Shown: piece by piece, positions 34,568 through 47,014 of the stretch
How positions within the stretch are numbered: the stretch's first letter is position 1
Layout: every line of letters starts with the position of its first letter
NCBI GenBank assembly: GCA_022036555.1
Contig: CM039123.1
Location: 14,544,326 to 14,608,325, forward strand
Direction of reading: 5' to 3'
Origin: Microstegium vimineum
Taxonomy: Eukaryota > Streptophyta > Magnoliopsida > Poales > Poaceae
DNA: 64,000 bases
Translations under genes and position numbers: made by a program
Notes under the pieces: model-generated
Told to the model about the DNA's origin: nothing
Databases searched by the model: none
What the model saw: only the letters and a program-made list of their open reading frames with translations

Positions 34568-34574
34568 GTATATA
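34568..34574 (+). promoter_or_regulatory. TATA-like box of the F-box gene
   Basis: GTATATA lies 185-190 bases upstream of the predicted ATG at 34759 and is followed by C/A-rich leader sequence (34580-34650), as expected for a plant 5' UTR. Confidence 0.45.
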
Positions 34575-34758
34575 CCGACTCAAACCCTTGCTCTGTTCCT
34601 AAATCACAACCCAATCTTCATCACCAATCACCAACCAAAAAAAACGAGTAAGAGAGGGGGAGACAACAGAGGGTGGCCGAGGAAGATCAGATCAATCCAT
34701 CTATCAAGGGAGTTTTCTGGTTCCGTCTCCGCCCTCTGCCGGTACCATCGACGGAGAT

Positions 34759-37700
34759 ATGTCCATAGGGAGGAAGCCGAAGCGCCGGCGTCGAGCCCGT
34801 AGTGAGTCTCCTCCCAGATTTTCGCCGCCTCCTCTCTAAAAACGCTACTTTTATTCAATGTTCATCTCCTGATGCTATTTCTGTGTTGCCGTATTATCTC
34901 TGTATTTATGGACACGGTTGCTACTCCTTAGAGCAAGCGCAACGCGACGGGGTTTATCGGCGCTTGTTGGCTGTTATTTTAACGCCGGGCGCTCCGGAAA
35001 GCTGGAACCGCTGGCCTGAGGCGCTTGCATGGCCTAGGAATCGCCTGGTTAAGCGTCGAACGATTAGCGAATGGCCAATCAACTGCATGCAAGCGCTGGT
35101 TCAAGTGGCCGGCGTCGTTCATGCCCTTAGAGCATCACCAAGAGACTCTCAATCTTGATCCCAAAATTAAATATAGGAGTTTTGGGTCAAAAATTGTCCT
35201 CCAACGTAGTCTCAGTCCCACTTTCGAAAAATTATGGTTCCCAAAACGTCCCCCTCGCTCCTTTCTTCTAGCCAGCCAATCTCGGTTCCCATTCCCAAAA
35301 CCATCCCACGCGTTGTCCCGAGCGCAGGCTCGCTCCTGCCGGACCGCTGTTGCCTCAACGGGCTGATGGCAGGAAGTGGACTGGGCATGACAGCATGTGC
35401 TCTGTCATACAGTCGTGTGCTGTATCCATTGCTAGAGCTTCGTTGACCATAACAAAAGACTTTTACAGCTGACTGCATTGCATTAGATCCCGACAAACCA
35501 TTTATTGGGCCACGTGACAGGAAATTTCAAAGTACAGAAAAAATTGTTCCTATCAATCCTCTTAAAAATAAATTGGTTATCACAATTGAGTGCGTTACCA
35601 GTCTAATATTATAGCAGTATGTTCATGCACGCTCCCTTGTCTGCAACGTATAGAATCTGTATGAGCCTTATGACCCTCTTTTCGAAGAGTATGTCGACCT
35701 TGATGGCTGATGGTCTCTGCGGCCTTACTCAATTAGTTTTGAATTTTGAATTAGGTTGGCAAGACTTTGGTGTAGACTGCAATGTGATATAAAATATATA
35801 TCATCAATTGTAGGGCCCCCTCCCTCCTCATGAATTGAAAACTTTGTTGTTGCACAAGTTTGTGAAGAGAAAAGGAAGTGTTTTATTTGTAAACATTGGT
35901 GTGTTTGGCTTTCCTTTTTTTGTTCATAAAATATCCGTTATTCATAAATAAACAATTAAAGATACATGATATTTGCAGATGGGTTGATTACTTCACGGTC
36001 TAAAAGAAAGGGCTCACCCTGCCAACAGGACAATGATTCTCAAGATGGTGAAACAGAGGCATATTCAGGACCAAGCCTTCCAGAGGTATGGCATAAATTT
36101 TTTGTAATGGACAATTTATTCGAAGTACATTATCACTTTGACTGCTTGAATCACACAAATTCATGGACATGTGTTAGCTAAATAAAAGTGTGGTAACATA
36201 CTCCCTCCGTCCCTAAATAGATGTCATTCTCGCTTCCCGAGAAGTCAACGTTTTTAAAATGCCAACAATTATGTATTAAAATATATAAATAATTATGCTA
36301 AGTAATTAGTATCATTGAAAAGATCTTTAAGTCTAGTTTTTTAACGAATTTATTTGGAGATATAAATGTTACATGTATTTTCTACAAACTTAGTCAAAGT
36401 TGAGAAAGTTTGACTGACACACATCCCATAACGACCTTCTTTTTGGGATGGAGGGAGTATGCACTATCCTTCAGCTATGCTGCGATACTAGTATTGCTTT
36501 TTAGTTTTTACCCCAGCTATCACATAACTTACTCTCTACTCTCTAGTATAAAACCAATGTTGGCATCTTGCCTTTAAACATAATAATGCTGCTATAGGAC
36601 ACGACTACAAAATAAAGACAGGAAATCCTATTTCCCTAATAGCTGCTACCATCCCCAAGTCTCTAGTGAGTAAGAGTAAGAGTTTGGTTAAACAGACAAG
36701 TTATCAAGTTACGATCAATTCTAAAAACTTGCCATGGAGCTTCATGTTGTTTCTACCTTCCCTGATCCCTAGAACAAACATTCTAAAAACGGTTGCTTTC
36801 TAGGTCGGTCATAACTCATAAGTCTTAGCCAGTATATTTTGTTCTACTTTTCATACAGGATATGACCCATCAACGGCGACGTGTTGTCTCCATACACCAT
36901 TAAAGGCAATAAGTATAACTTGTCAGCTGCATATCCTTGTGCATCACATACCAGCATTCTTTCTATCTGGCCCGATCAATTTGTTATCTAGTTTCTATTG
37001 TGTACCTGTATGTCACAGTAAATCTGGTGAAGTTGATGGATTCTACTCATTGTTACATGTTATCATGGCTGTTAAGTTTTCAGATTAATATTTTTACCCT
37101 ATGCTATTCTATCACGAATAATATTCCCATCCATCTGAGATGGCAGAAATGCAAAGAAACTGCTATTGTTGGGCGCTACTAGTACATGTTATTTAAATAA
37201 AAATGTGAGCATAATGTTCTCTAAATTGACACCAAGAAAAGAAACACTTTCCTCTATCATGTACATAGCATCTGGTTTACAGTGTTACTCTATATGTTAC
37301 TTTAGTTCTTTTCCTCTCCATCTGAAGTAAACCATTTATCTTTACAGCTCTAACATCGAGTTTCTCTCCCATGGCAGGACATTTGGTCCCATATACATTC
37401 TCTTATGCCAATGCGAGATGCTGCTCGAGCTGCTTGTGTATCTCGTGCCTTTCTACGCTCCTGGAAATTCCATCCGAACCTCACTTTCGATGATGAAACA
37501 TTTGGCTTGAATAAAAACACATGTGAAAAGGATAAAAAGGATAGAGATTTCTCCAACAAAGTAGATCATATTCTGAAAAGGCACTCAGGATTTGGTGTGA
37601 AGTCACTCAAACTTCAGATACATTCAGATTACAATGTCAAGGACCCTAATTCTCTCGACAGTTGGCTTCAGATTGTAATTACACCAGGGATTGAAGAGCT

Positions 37701-38931
37701 AACATTTTCATTGCCACCGGAAGCAAAGTATAATTTCCCATACACACTTTTATGTATTGGGAGTGGAGAATCGATCTGATATCTTCACCTTGCCCATTGT
37801 TCCTTCCATCCCACAACCGAACTTACTTGGTTAAGAAACTTGATGACATTGCATCTTCATTTTGTCCTTATCACGGGCGACGAGTTAGAGAGCATACTTT
37901 CCAATTGTTTTGCTTTGGAAGGGTTGGACCTCCAGTATTGTCATAGGATAGTTCGGTTGAGGCTACCTTGCATGCTGCATAGGCTCAGCTACCTGGAGGT
38001 GATTGATTGCTACAGGCTGCGAGTGATAGATGTCAAAGCTCCATACCTTTCTAGTTTTTGATTTTTGGGATATGGCAAGGTATGTGTATCATTTGGAGAA
38101 ACACTTCAGATGAAGCACGTAGACCTGAACTTTTCTGGTGCGGTTTTTTATTCTCGTATTGAACTTCCATCCAGTATGCCGAATCTTGAAGCTCTGACCA
38201 TAGATTCATCCCGTGAGGTATGCTCAAACTGACCGAATAGTGATGTGCATACATTGATACTGATCATGCTTTGGAGTATAACTACTCTGACATACTTGCG
38301 CAGATGGCCAACACACCAATGCTGCTTAGCAAATTTCTCCACTTGAAAAACATATGCATTGGTCTTACGGATGAAAGCCTTTCCCGTACCTATGATTATT
38401 TTTCTTTGGTTTCCTTTCTTGAAGCTTGTCCCTACCTGGAGACTTTCATTTTGGATGTAAGTTGCTCGTCGCACTGCTTTGATATTAGTTGCTATGGTGG
38501 AACTATCTTGAAAGTTTGCTTTTCCATCTTAGGTGTCACAGAGAAGAATGCGGCACATCTCAATTTTTACAGATTCCTCTGATCTGAGGCAGATGCATGA
38601 ACAGCACCATCACCACCTCAAGAATATGAAAATCTTAGGGTTCTCATCTGCAAGGAGCTTGGTTGAGCTAGCATGTCATGTTGTTGAGAGCACAACTTCA
38701 CTCGAGCACGTTACATTGGAGGCCCATCAGAGTCCTGTCAGGTGCTCTTTGCCTGGCAACAAATCTGGCAAGTGCTCCCTCCTATCCAAGGATGTTCTCA
38801 TGGAAGCTCATAGGGGAATAAGGGCTATCAGAACATACATCGAGCCTAAAGTTCCATCGACAGTGAAGCTGTGCGTATTTGAGCCTTGTAGTTGTCACGA
38901 TGCTGTTGAATTTCAGACGAGCTTACAGTAG
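34759..38931 (+). pseudogene. F-box / FBD-type LRR protein gene with two in-frame stop codons
   Basis: Five exons with canonical splice sites and consistent phases: 34759-34801 (MSIGRKPKRRRRAR), 35979-36085, 37378-38217 (280 codons), 38304-38456 and 38533-38931. The F-box spans the exon 2/3 junction (PSLPE then DIWSHIHSLMPMRDAARAACVSRAF). Leucine-rich, FBD-like repeats follow, with RNLMTLHLHFVLITGDELES and LPSSMPNLEALTIDSS; VPSTVKLCVFEPCS lies near the end. F-box proteins of this type link substrates to SCF ubiquitin ligases. Exon 3 contains TGA at 37777-37779 (where relatives have Arg in SIRYLHL) and TGA at 38059-38061. Nothing else is broken, so the full frame of about 513 codons is otherwise open. 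It is either a young pseudogene or it makes a truncated protein with the F-box only. A Stowaway MITE sits in intron 2. Confidence 0.82.
36201..36457. mobile_element. Stowaway MITE in F-box intron 2
   Basis: 257 bp with terminal inverted repeats CTCCCTCCGTCCC and GGGATGGAGGGAG and a TA target duplication (36199-36200, 36458-36459). This is a classic Tc1/mariner-derived Stowaway. Confidence 0.93.
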
Positions 38932-40820
38932 CCGATTATTCAATTATTTAGTTTTTAGAAGGTAGCTATAACTATAAGAGGTTTAGGTCGACAATGTTCA
39001 GTGGCAGCATTCCTTGAACTGGTTGTTGTGTCTCTTCGTTCGTGGGGGCATGCTTAACACCTTAACCTATTCTTGTAATGGTTGTATGATTGCAATTCCT
39101 GTCATTTTTTGTATAAAGAAAACCTAAATTACACCCGAGTCTTGTGTGCATGTTAGCACTGGAGGAAAAGATTTTTCTACTCTGGAATAATTTGCATTTT
39201 CTGCTGATGGTACTGTTCCTGCTACTAGCAAACTGGAGCGGCATCGATCTCCCCGGTAGCATAGCAAAGCAGGTCCGATTTGTGATTGCACATGGCCAAC
39301 AGTAAAACAAAATATCCCTAATTTCAAGGATTTCGTACTGGCTCTGTTAAGCAACTCAAGAGGAACTAAATATCATTCTCCAGTGGTGTGCATATAAGAT
39401 AATAACTAACAGAATACGTGATGCATACTACAGGGGATCCAATGTTAAATCAAAACAGTGGGACATGGCTTTTCTTAATTGTTTTATTTGCAGGTTCTAT
39501 CATCACAAGGATTTCAAGCAACGGATCCACATTGAAACATAGAGATCAGAGGGAGGAATTAACTGCACGTGCAGATTCATGGACATGAATACAAGATCCA
39601 TTCTCAATTGATTTAGGGCATACCAAATCCATATAGCAACTACATACTAGATCAGAGGAAGGAATTGAGTGCACCTGCAGATTCATGGGCATGAATACAA
39701 GATCCATCTATCCTGAATTGATTTGAGGCATACCGAATCCATATACGAACTATACATACTATATGCTCTTCCTTAGATTTTCCATCTAGTGTTACTAAGA
39801 TTCACATACTTTGAACAATTGATGGGGTGGTCGAGATGGCGCCGAGAAGGTTCGCGCGACTCGGTCGTAGAACTCAGTAACTCACCACAGCTTGATTCGT
39901 TTTTCCCTCGCCTTCACCTGTTATGCATCTGAAGTTGACATTGTTTATCACATTGCTTAACTGCATGAATTTCGCTGGGTTAGTAATCAACATTCTTTGT
40001 TATTCAGATATGATTCAATTGGCTCTTTTTTTTTGGACAACTGATTCAGTTGGTAGTTGGTATTGAAATGCTGGAGTCTTTGTTTCGAAACTTGGTTCAA
40101 AGTTTAGTAGCTAAATTGTTATTTCCTTACAGTAAGTTGTCTAATTTTTTTGATAGGGAGAATGAGCCAAAAAGGATCGCGCTGAAGTTTCTGGATGCTG
40201 TTACATACTTTGGGTTTGGTTTCATCCTGGGAGCGGAATGGTCTGAACGTGTCATCCATTTGGCAGTCGCGAGATTGCTTGGTTTGCATGAATAGCAGAG
40301 GGCTTGCAGGTCCACTCTGTCTATGGTATACACAAGCTATTTATGTTGTGTGATAATTGTCGTGCTATACCATGGTTTTTGGCATACAAATGTAACTCTT
40401 TACTGTTAACACCATTTCGCTGTTCTAAGCAGCATGGAGCACGTGCTCAGTTAAGTACTGCAGGTTAATTAGTGTTTGGTAATTGAATCTGGTGTGCACG
40501 GTGATTATCTATTGATGCTCTGTTGTGATAGTTTATGGAACAATTCATGGTATGACATTTAATCGAAAGGTAATTTGGTATGTGTAGCTTCACTCGCATG
40601 AACTGTTCTCGTTTGGAGAAATCATACATTGTCACTGTGGTGTCATATATGCATGCTAAACTAGGAAGTCCATGGGCATACTTGTTACGTAACTGAAGTG
40701 GCTGTGTGCTTAAAGCGCGATTAGACGCCACCAAGATCTAGCATGTAATCGCTAACTCACAGAGGACCCGGGATTCAGGATCCAAATTCCTAAAGCTTCA
40801 TTATCGCATCCCCTACCCCG
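38932..40820. other. Downstream flank of the F-box gene with a 106-bp tandem duplication
   Basis: 39543-39755 is two copies of a 106-bp unit (AGATCAGAGG...GAATACAAGATCCAT...). A plus-strand open frame at 40050-40295 (81 codons, YSKLSNFFDRENEPKRIALK, ending RLLGLHE) has no family I recognise; it may be chance. Otherwise non-coding. Confidence 0.4.
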
Positions 40821-40829
40821 CCACCCGTC

Positions 40830-41302
40830 TTCCAAATGGGATTTTCCTCTTTGCATGAACATATATGGTAAGAGCTTCGAGATTTGTTCATTTGCAAAGT
40901 TTCTTTGAGTGACAGTTGTACGGCGCTTATCCTTCAAATGAAAAACTTGAGAGATTTGGAGCTTCGTTGTCTATCACTTTCAGCATAGCACACCCTAAAA
41001 CCTCCGGGTAGCGGAAGAGGACGCGGTCGTGGCGGGCGTCGAGCGCCGTCAGGCCCGCCAGGACGGGCTCCGCGGGCAGAACGAGTGGGGAGGAACCGCG
41101 CGAAGGCGGCGCCGCGGGCTCGTTCGTTGACGACCAGGCCGAGCATGGGCTGGGTCATGTCGGCGAGGTCGGGGACAACGACGGCGTCAGTGGAGTGCTG
41201 GAAGACGAAATCGCGGTTGTCCGGCGAGAGACGGACGACGACGACGTCGGGGATGTGGTCCGGCGACGGCGGCGGGGAGATGGTCTGTCGTCTGGGCGGC
41301 AT
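40830..41302 (-). pseudogene. Chimeric gene remnant: unknown exon plus F-box/FBD fragment
   Basis: On the minus strand, 41302 to about 41010 starts MPPRRQTISPPPSPDHIPDV and is GC-rich like a monocot first exon. Around 41100 its sensible reading moves to another frame (VLPAEPVLAGLTALDARH, then DRVLFRYPEV). It runs directly into LGCAMLKVIDNEAPNLSSF, then stops, and then TNLEALTIYVHAK near 40885. The second part matches the FBD/LRR region of the F-box gene at 34759-38931 (VIDVKAPYLSSF, MPNLEALTI). So an inverted, broken F-box fragment is fused to an unidentified coding piece. Confidence 0.45.
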
Positions 41303-41545
41303 GGCGTGAGGAGCGAGCGGCGGTGGCCGTTGCGATTTCGAATGCCTTCTTTTTTCTTCTTCTTCTTGTTGCGGGCTACCTGATGACGTGGCGGGCTACC
41401 TGATGGGCTGATGATGTGGTGCAGGCGGGCCCCACCGGCAGGTCGATGGCTTCTTCTTGCTTCCCAAGTAAATCAAGCTATCCTTCTGGAGCATTCTAGA
41501 AGTTCAGTCTGCACAACCAAGATCAGTGCAGACAAAGCTCAGGGT

Positions 41546-42402
41546 TGTAGCGACCCGAATATTGGATATTCAGATCTAATTTGTGCAACGTGTATCGTTC
41601 CCTGGATCATTAGCCGATACTCGCACAAACCACAAAAATGTCATCACAACAACGATATATACAACATAACATGATAATATGTAGCTTACATAACTAAGTC
41701 TTTATTACAAACTCGGCTTCAAGCCATTTATTCAGAGTTTAACACAACGAAAGCCATTTATTCAAGCCATTTATTACAAACTCCACCATGCCACACGCAG
41801 TTTGAGTGCAGGAACGTCTAGTCTTTGTTGTCGAGGACGCCAACTTCTTCTTCTTCTTCCGCCATGGTTTCTATAAAAATAGAATACTGAGTACGGAAGG
41901 TACTCAACACAAACCTCACACTACTGAAGGGTAAGTACATGAATAAGGATTCAAGGAATATAGGGTTTAGTATTGCAGAAAGCTTTTCAGTGTTGTGTGA
42001 GAGGTAAGAGAAGTCAAGGATTATGATTAATGCTAATTAATTGCGAGTTTTGGCCCTAGGGAAGCATAACCTTTTCCGCCAGTGCCAACCTATCATCACT
42101 GGCCGCAAACCAGTCTAATCCATTCTTTGTATCACATGTGTACTCTCTCCGAGTCTACTCATAGAAAACACTCACATAGCCGTTCCAGATCCATGGATAG
42201 GCTATTCGAATAGATTCATACACTTTGCAGAGGGTGTACACTTTACCCATTAGACAAACGATCCCGTGTACAGCGGAAATGTCCACCCGCCAGAGTCTGT
42301 CCACCAGCTACTCCACTGACGGCGGCCTCCCGGGGAAATCACCGACCAGGGCATCTCGTCATTGACGGCGATCCGCATCCATCATTCACAAAGTCCGTAA
42401 CA
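41546..42402 (-). repeat. Gypsy LTR (lower copy)
   Basis: TGTAGCGACCCGAATATT...CCGTAACA on the plus strand; the minus strand is the sense strand. It is nearly identical to 44100-44931 apart from scattered substitutions and a roughly 30-base internal duplication near 41750-41780. Gag sequence abuts its outer end directly. Confidence 0.65.
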
Positions 42403-42899
42403 CGATCACGGTCTGCAGCATCAACAACATCTTGCTTCTTTTCAATGTCTCTCAGCCAATCATCAGCTTCTATAGGATCATCTGAGCTATCGAAGGTCGG
42501 AGGACGTAACCTCATGAACTCCATTTTTGAAGTATGATTTCCGGTTCCATGGTTTCCTTGAGCTAAAGCTTCCAGCAATCGAGTCTGAGTTGCCATAACA
42601 GTAGCTAGATCAGGTAGGGGTGGAGGTGTAGCCTCTTCATTCTGCTGTTGATGTTGAGATTGAGCCTCTTGTTCCACTTGTTCATCTTCATTGGCTCGGT
42701 GGTTTTGTTGTTGGGATTCCGTCCCATGACGTGCAGAACTTTGATGTTCCGTGGGCGCTGGGCGTCCATGCGATCTTTGTTGTCCCCAACTACGTATTTC
42801 TTTTGACAAAACCCTTGGGGGTGCGCTCCGAATTGGGCGATCAGGTGTTGGAGCAGATCCCTGACGAACTGGCATCGGCACTGATCTCCTAGGAGGCAT
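42339..42899 (-). pseudogene. Gypsy gag fragment, first unit
   Basis: Starts MPPRRSVPMPVRQGSAP, has a Gln/Glu-rich middle and then LPDLATVMATQTRLLEAL, KMEFMRLRPPTFDSSDDP and EADDWLRDIEKK, typical of the gag of grass chromovirus-like gypsy elements. After DAADRDRV (about 42403) the family sequence stops abruptly and the frame reads into the LTR. The remainder of gag and the whole of pol are deleted. Confidence 0.85.
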
Positions 42900-43425
42900 C
42901 TGTTTACAGGTAAGAGGGAATGAGCAACATATACAAAACAGTTCTAAGCTTATGGATTATAACTACCCATAGACTCCATAGAATGCATGCATGAGTGTTT
43001 TCACATGCACATGATGACATGAGCAACGAATAAGAACGACAAGATCCAACACATAATCAAACATTCATTCACACATGCAATATAGTTATATTACTTAAAC
43101 TAGGATCCAGTACTTAATAATTTACACAGCCACTTCAAACACACGCTAACCTGTCCTTATGATACATGGGTGGCTCACCGTACATTATTGCACAGGCTAG
43201 CGCTCTTACATTACTCATTACCACTACTATTACTACTATAACTACAACCGCTCATTTCATTGCCTTCTAATCGTCATCGCCAGTTAGGTCGATCAAGTTA
43301 ACCGAAGGTTTGCCCTCTTCATCGTCAGAGCTAATGTCAATAACGACTCCTGGTCCTTCCTCTGATGTAGATATTATTTCTTCAGGGTCTTCTTCTTCTT
43401 CCAGTTCTTGCGGGATTTCACCCTT

Positions 43426-43857
43426 TTATAGCTCGGGTTCGGGTTGAGCTAGCTGAAGTCCTGGGTTAGGCATTGGCTCGGGTATGGCAGCGGGCTCCGG
43501 CTCTGGATTGGTTTCTTCTTCATGTTCTTCCTCCGATTCAATCTCTTCTTCTTCTTCCGACTGAAGATCATCTTGAGTCAAATATGCATTGCTCTCAAGT
43601 CTTTCTCCCGCAGAGATTGATTTAATAGCATCCAACATGCCTTGAGGTATGATTGGAAGATGAGAACACCTCGCTTCAGTCCTGTCCGGAGGTATGTAGA
43701 AAGTCTGCTTACGTGGAGTTGTGTGACAGCGAGTCAGGCGATGATAATGAAGCTTTCCTCCAGCTCGCCGCACCTTGTCATACGCTTTCTCCAATTCTTC
43801 ATCTCGGCGCTCAATGGTATCTTCTAGTTTGTGTACTCGCTTCTCTGTATAGCCCAA
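43426..43857 (-). pseudogene. Acidic leader ORF of the gypsy element
   Basis: 143 codons between the primer binding site and gag: a coiled-coil-like KLEDTIERRDEELEKAYDKV start, then a Glu-rich tail (SEEEEEIESEEEHEEE) and a Pro/Glu/Leu end. No known domain. It lies in the 5' internal region of the deleted gypsy unit and may be an upstream part of gag. Confidence 0.4.
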
Positions 43858-44078
43858 ACGGACGGTGAGGCTATACTCTCAGCCTTCCTGGCGGCATCCC
43901 GCAGTTCTTCCCACTCATTAGTCATCCTATCAAGATTTAGAAAAGAAGTTAGAACCATTTTCCAGAATAAATGGAAAAGATAGAAATAACATGAGATATA
44001 AGGAAACAAGGCATATATACGAGATTTCTCGCTTAATCCCACTCACGGCACAATCTAATGTTCCTAGAGTCAAACGTA

Positions 44079-44090
44079 GCTCTGATACCA
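44079..44090 (-). other. Primer binding site (initiator-Met tRNA)
   Basis: The minus strand reads TGGTATCAGAGC, the standard plant retrotransposon primer site complementary to initiator methionine tRNA. It sits 3-9 bases from the LTR at 44100 and fixes the element's orientation as minus. Confidence 0.9.
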
Positions 44091-44099
44091 CCCTGTAGC

Positions 44100-44931
44100 T
44101 GTAGCGACCCGAATATCAGATATTCAGATCTAATTTGTGCAACGTGTATCGTTCCCTGGATCATTAGTCGATACTCGCACAAACCACAGAAATGTCATCA
44201 CAACAACGATATATACAACATAACATGGCAATATGTAGCTTACATAACTAAGTCTTTATTACATACTCGGCTTCAAGCCATTTATTCAGAGTTTAACACA
44301 ACGAAAACATAGTGTCCACCATGCCACACGCAGTTTGAGTGCAGGAACGTCTAGTCTTCGGCGTCGAGGACGCCGACTTCTTCTTCTTCCGCCATGGTTT
44401 CTATAAAAATAGAATACTAAGTACGAAAGGTACTCAACACAAACCTCACACTACTGAAGGGTAAGTACATGAATAAGGATTCAAGGAATATAGGGTTTAG
44501 TATTGCAGAAAACTTTTCAGTGTTGTGTGGAGGTAAGAGAAGTCAAGGATTATGATTAATGCTAATTAACTGTGAGTTTTGGCCCTGGGGAAGCATAACC
44601 GTTTCCGCCAGTGCCAACCTATCATCACTGGCCGCAAACCAGTCTAATCCATTCTTTGTATCACATGTGTACTCTCTCCGAGTCTACTCATAGCAAACAC
44701 TCACATAGTCGTTCCAGCTCCGTGGATAGGCTATTCGAATAGATTCATACACTCTACAGAGGTTGTACACTTTACCCATCAAACAGGCGATCTCGTGTAC
44801 AGCAGCAATGTCCACCCGCCAGAGTCTGTCCACCAGCTACTCCACTGACGGCGGCCTCCCGGGGAAATCACCGACCAGGGCATCTCGTCATTGACGACGA
44901 TCCACATCCATCATTCACAAAATCCGTAACA
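44100..44931 (-). repeat. Gypsy LTR (upper copy)
   Basis: Corresponds to 41546-42402. Gag (44932-45276) again abuts it at exactly the same gag position as in the first unit, so the same deletion junction occurs twice. Confidence 0.65.
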
Positions 44932-46975
44932 CGATCACGGTCTGCAGCGTCAACATCTAGCTTCTTTTCAATGTCTCTCAGCCAATCATCAGCTTCTATA
45001 GGATCATCTGAGCTATCGAAGGTCAGAGGACGTAACCTCATGAACTCCATTTTTGAAGTATGATTTCCGGTTCCACGGTTTCCTTGAGCTAAAGCTTCCA
45101 GCAATCGAGTCTGAGTTGCCATAACAGTAGTTAGATCAGGTAGGGGTGGAGGTGGAGGTGGAGCATCTTCATTCTGCTGTTGATGTTGAGATTGAGCCTC
45201 TTGTTCCACTTGTTCATCTTCATTGGCTCGGTGGTTTTGTTGTTGGGTTTCCGTCCCATGACGTGCAAAACTTTGAGATTGTTAGAATATTAGGCAATTT
45301 CCATGTCATTTTAATTCCGTAAATTAGCATAATGATGATGACATATAAAAGATTATATATAATTGAGATCACGACATCAAACATATTCATAGCAACATGA
45401 AACATGTAGATGTCAAAAGCATGTAAACATGATATATGTAACATCACATACAAGCATAGCATATATATCATGACAACAACTGCTACTGGACTGCATATGA
45501 AACGACGAAACAGAGCTACTGAAACGAATACACAGAAGCATATGAAACAGCATAACAGTAACTCTGAAACAGATATGTAGAACACTAAACTAGCAGAAAC
45601 AAAGAGCAGATAGATTATGAAACAACACAACAGAGCATGTGAAACATACTCGCTACAGCATATGAAACAACATGGATAAACTACTGAAACATATAAAAAT
45701 TGTACGATGAAAAACAGAGAAGTGACGAGATGAACATACCCGCCCATCCATGCGGCGTCCGATGTACCAGAACCTTGACCAACCTCGATGTTCATGACGT
45801 AGAGGACGAAGGTGTACAATCCACCGGGAAGACGACGACGACGACGATCACCGGGAGAAAGACGGCGGCGGCGTCACCTCCGGGAAGAAGACGATCGGCG
45901 GCGGCGTCGGCTCCGGGAAGAAGACCACGGCGACGTCGGCAGCAACCTCCAGGAAGAAGACGACGACGGCGAATTGCGGGAGCGTCTCCTCTGGGAAGAA
46001 GACAACGGACGACGATGTTGGGCAGTCGCGATGACGCTCCCCAAAAACCTAATTGCCGATCCCCCGTGCAAGGTCTCGAACGGCAAGGGCTCCGGAGGCA
46101 CCTGCCCTCTCGCTCCTCCGTGCGCGCGGAGTTACGAGATGAGAATGCAACTAGCATCGGAACTATGTCTGAAATTTTTGTTCTGTTCGGAACCGTTCCA
46201 AGTTGGAAGAGGAGGAGAATTTATCTCTCCCGCAAGAGAGGCCAAAAGGCCACACATGCTCCTGTGCACGGGAGAGAGATGGGCATGCAGGTGTGTGCCT
46301 AAGAGAGAGGAGAGTTGCATGCATACATGCAAATTACTAGAGGAAACTCACTCAATTAATTGAAGGATGAAACTCTCAACTCATGTAACTCCCGTAACTC
46401 CTGTAATTAGTGTTGTGGTTATTAGGCGTTAAATAATTAACACCCAGCCAGCCACACACGCCGCCTGCCTCGTCTCATTCAGGCCTTTGGACTTCCAATC
46501 CGGTACAAATAAAATATACACAATTACATACTTATAGAGCTTATTGATTTATTAAATAAATAAATAGGGCGGACCCATAAATAAATCCAAGACTTTCTTG
46601 CCACTTACGACTATACGAGTTGGGTTGAACAATGAAAAATAATCATGATTTCACTTTTTTATTTTTCACTTACAATCAGTCTCAACCATCATTTTTTCTC
46701 TCTGCTTGCTCTCGTTTTCTTGTTCGTGTTTCATTTAGACCTCGTTTGACCATCAAAGCCAGCAATTAGCTCCATCCTGAAAACCAAGAGTAGCAGAGGA
46801 AGCCATTTTTAACAGCTTTGTCCATGCAATAGGAAAATGGCTTCTCTCAATTAAATCTTCTCTCATGGAGCTTTTTTTAATTAGCGTTTGATAGAACTTC
46901 ACCTTTTTTTCGATAAAGGATATTCAATATCCGGCTTCTATATCCGGGGATGTACACAGCTAAATAGATAAAACT

Positions 46976-47014
<39 letters not shown>

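Noticed and set aside
40050..40295. 81-codon ORF with an FGFGFILGAEWSERV segment
   Set aside because: No recognised family, no clear promoter or splicing context. Possible but unsupported.
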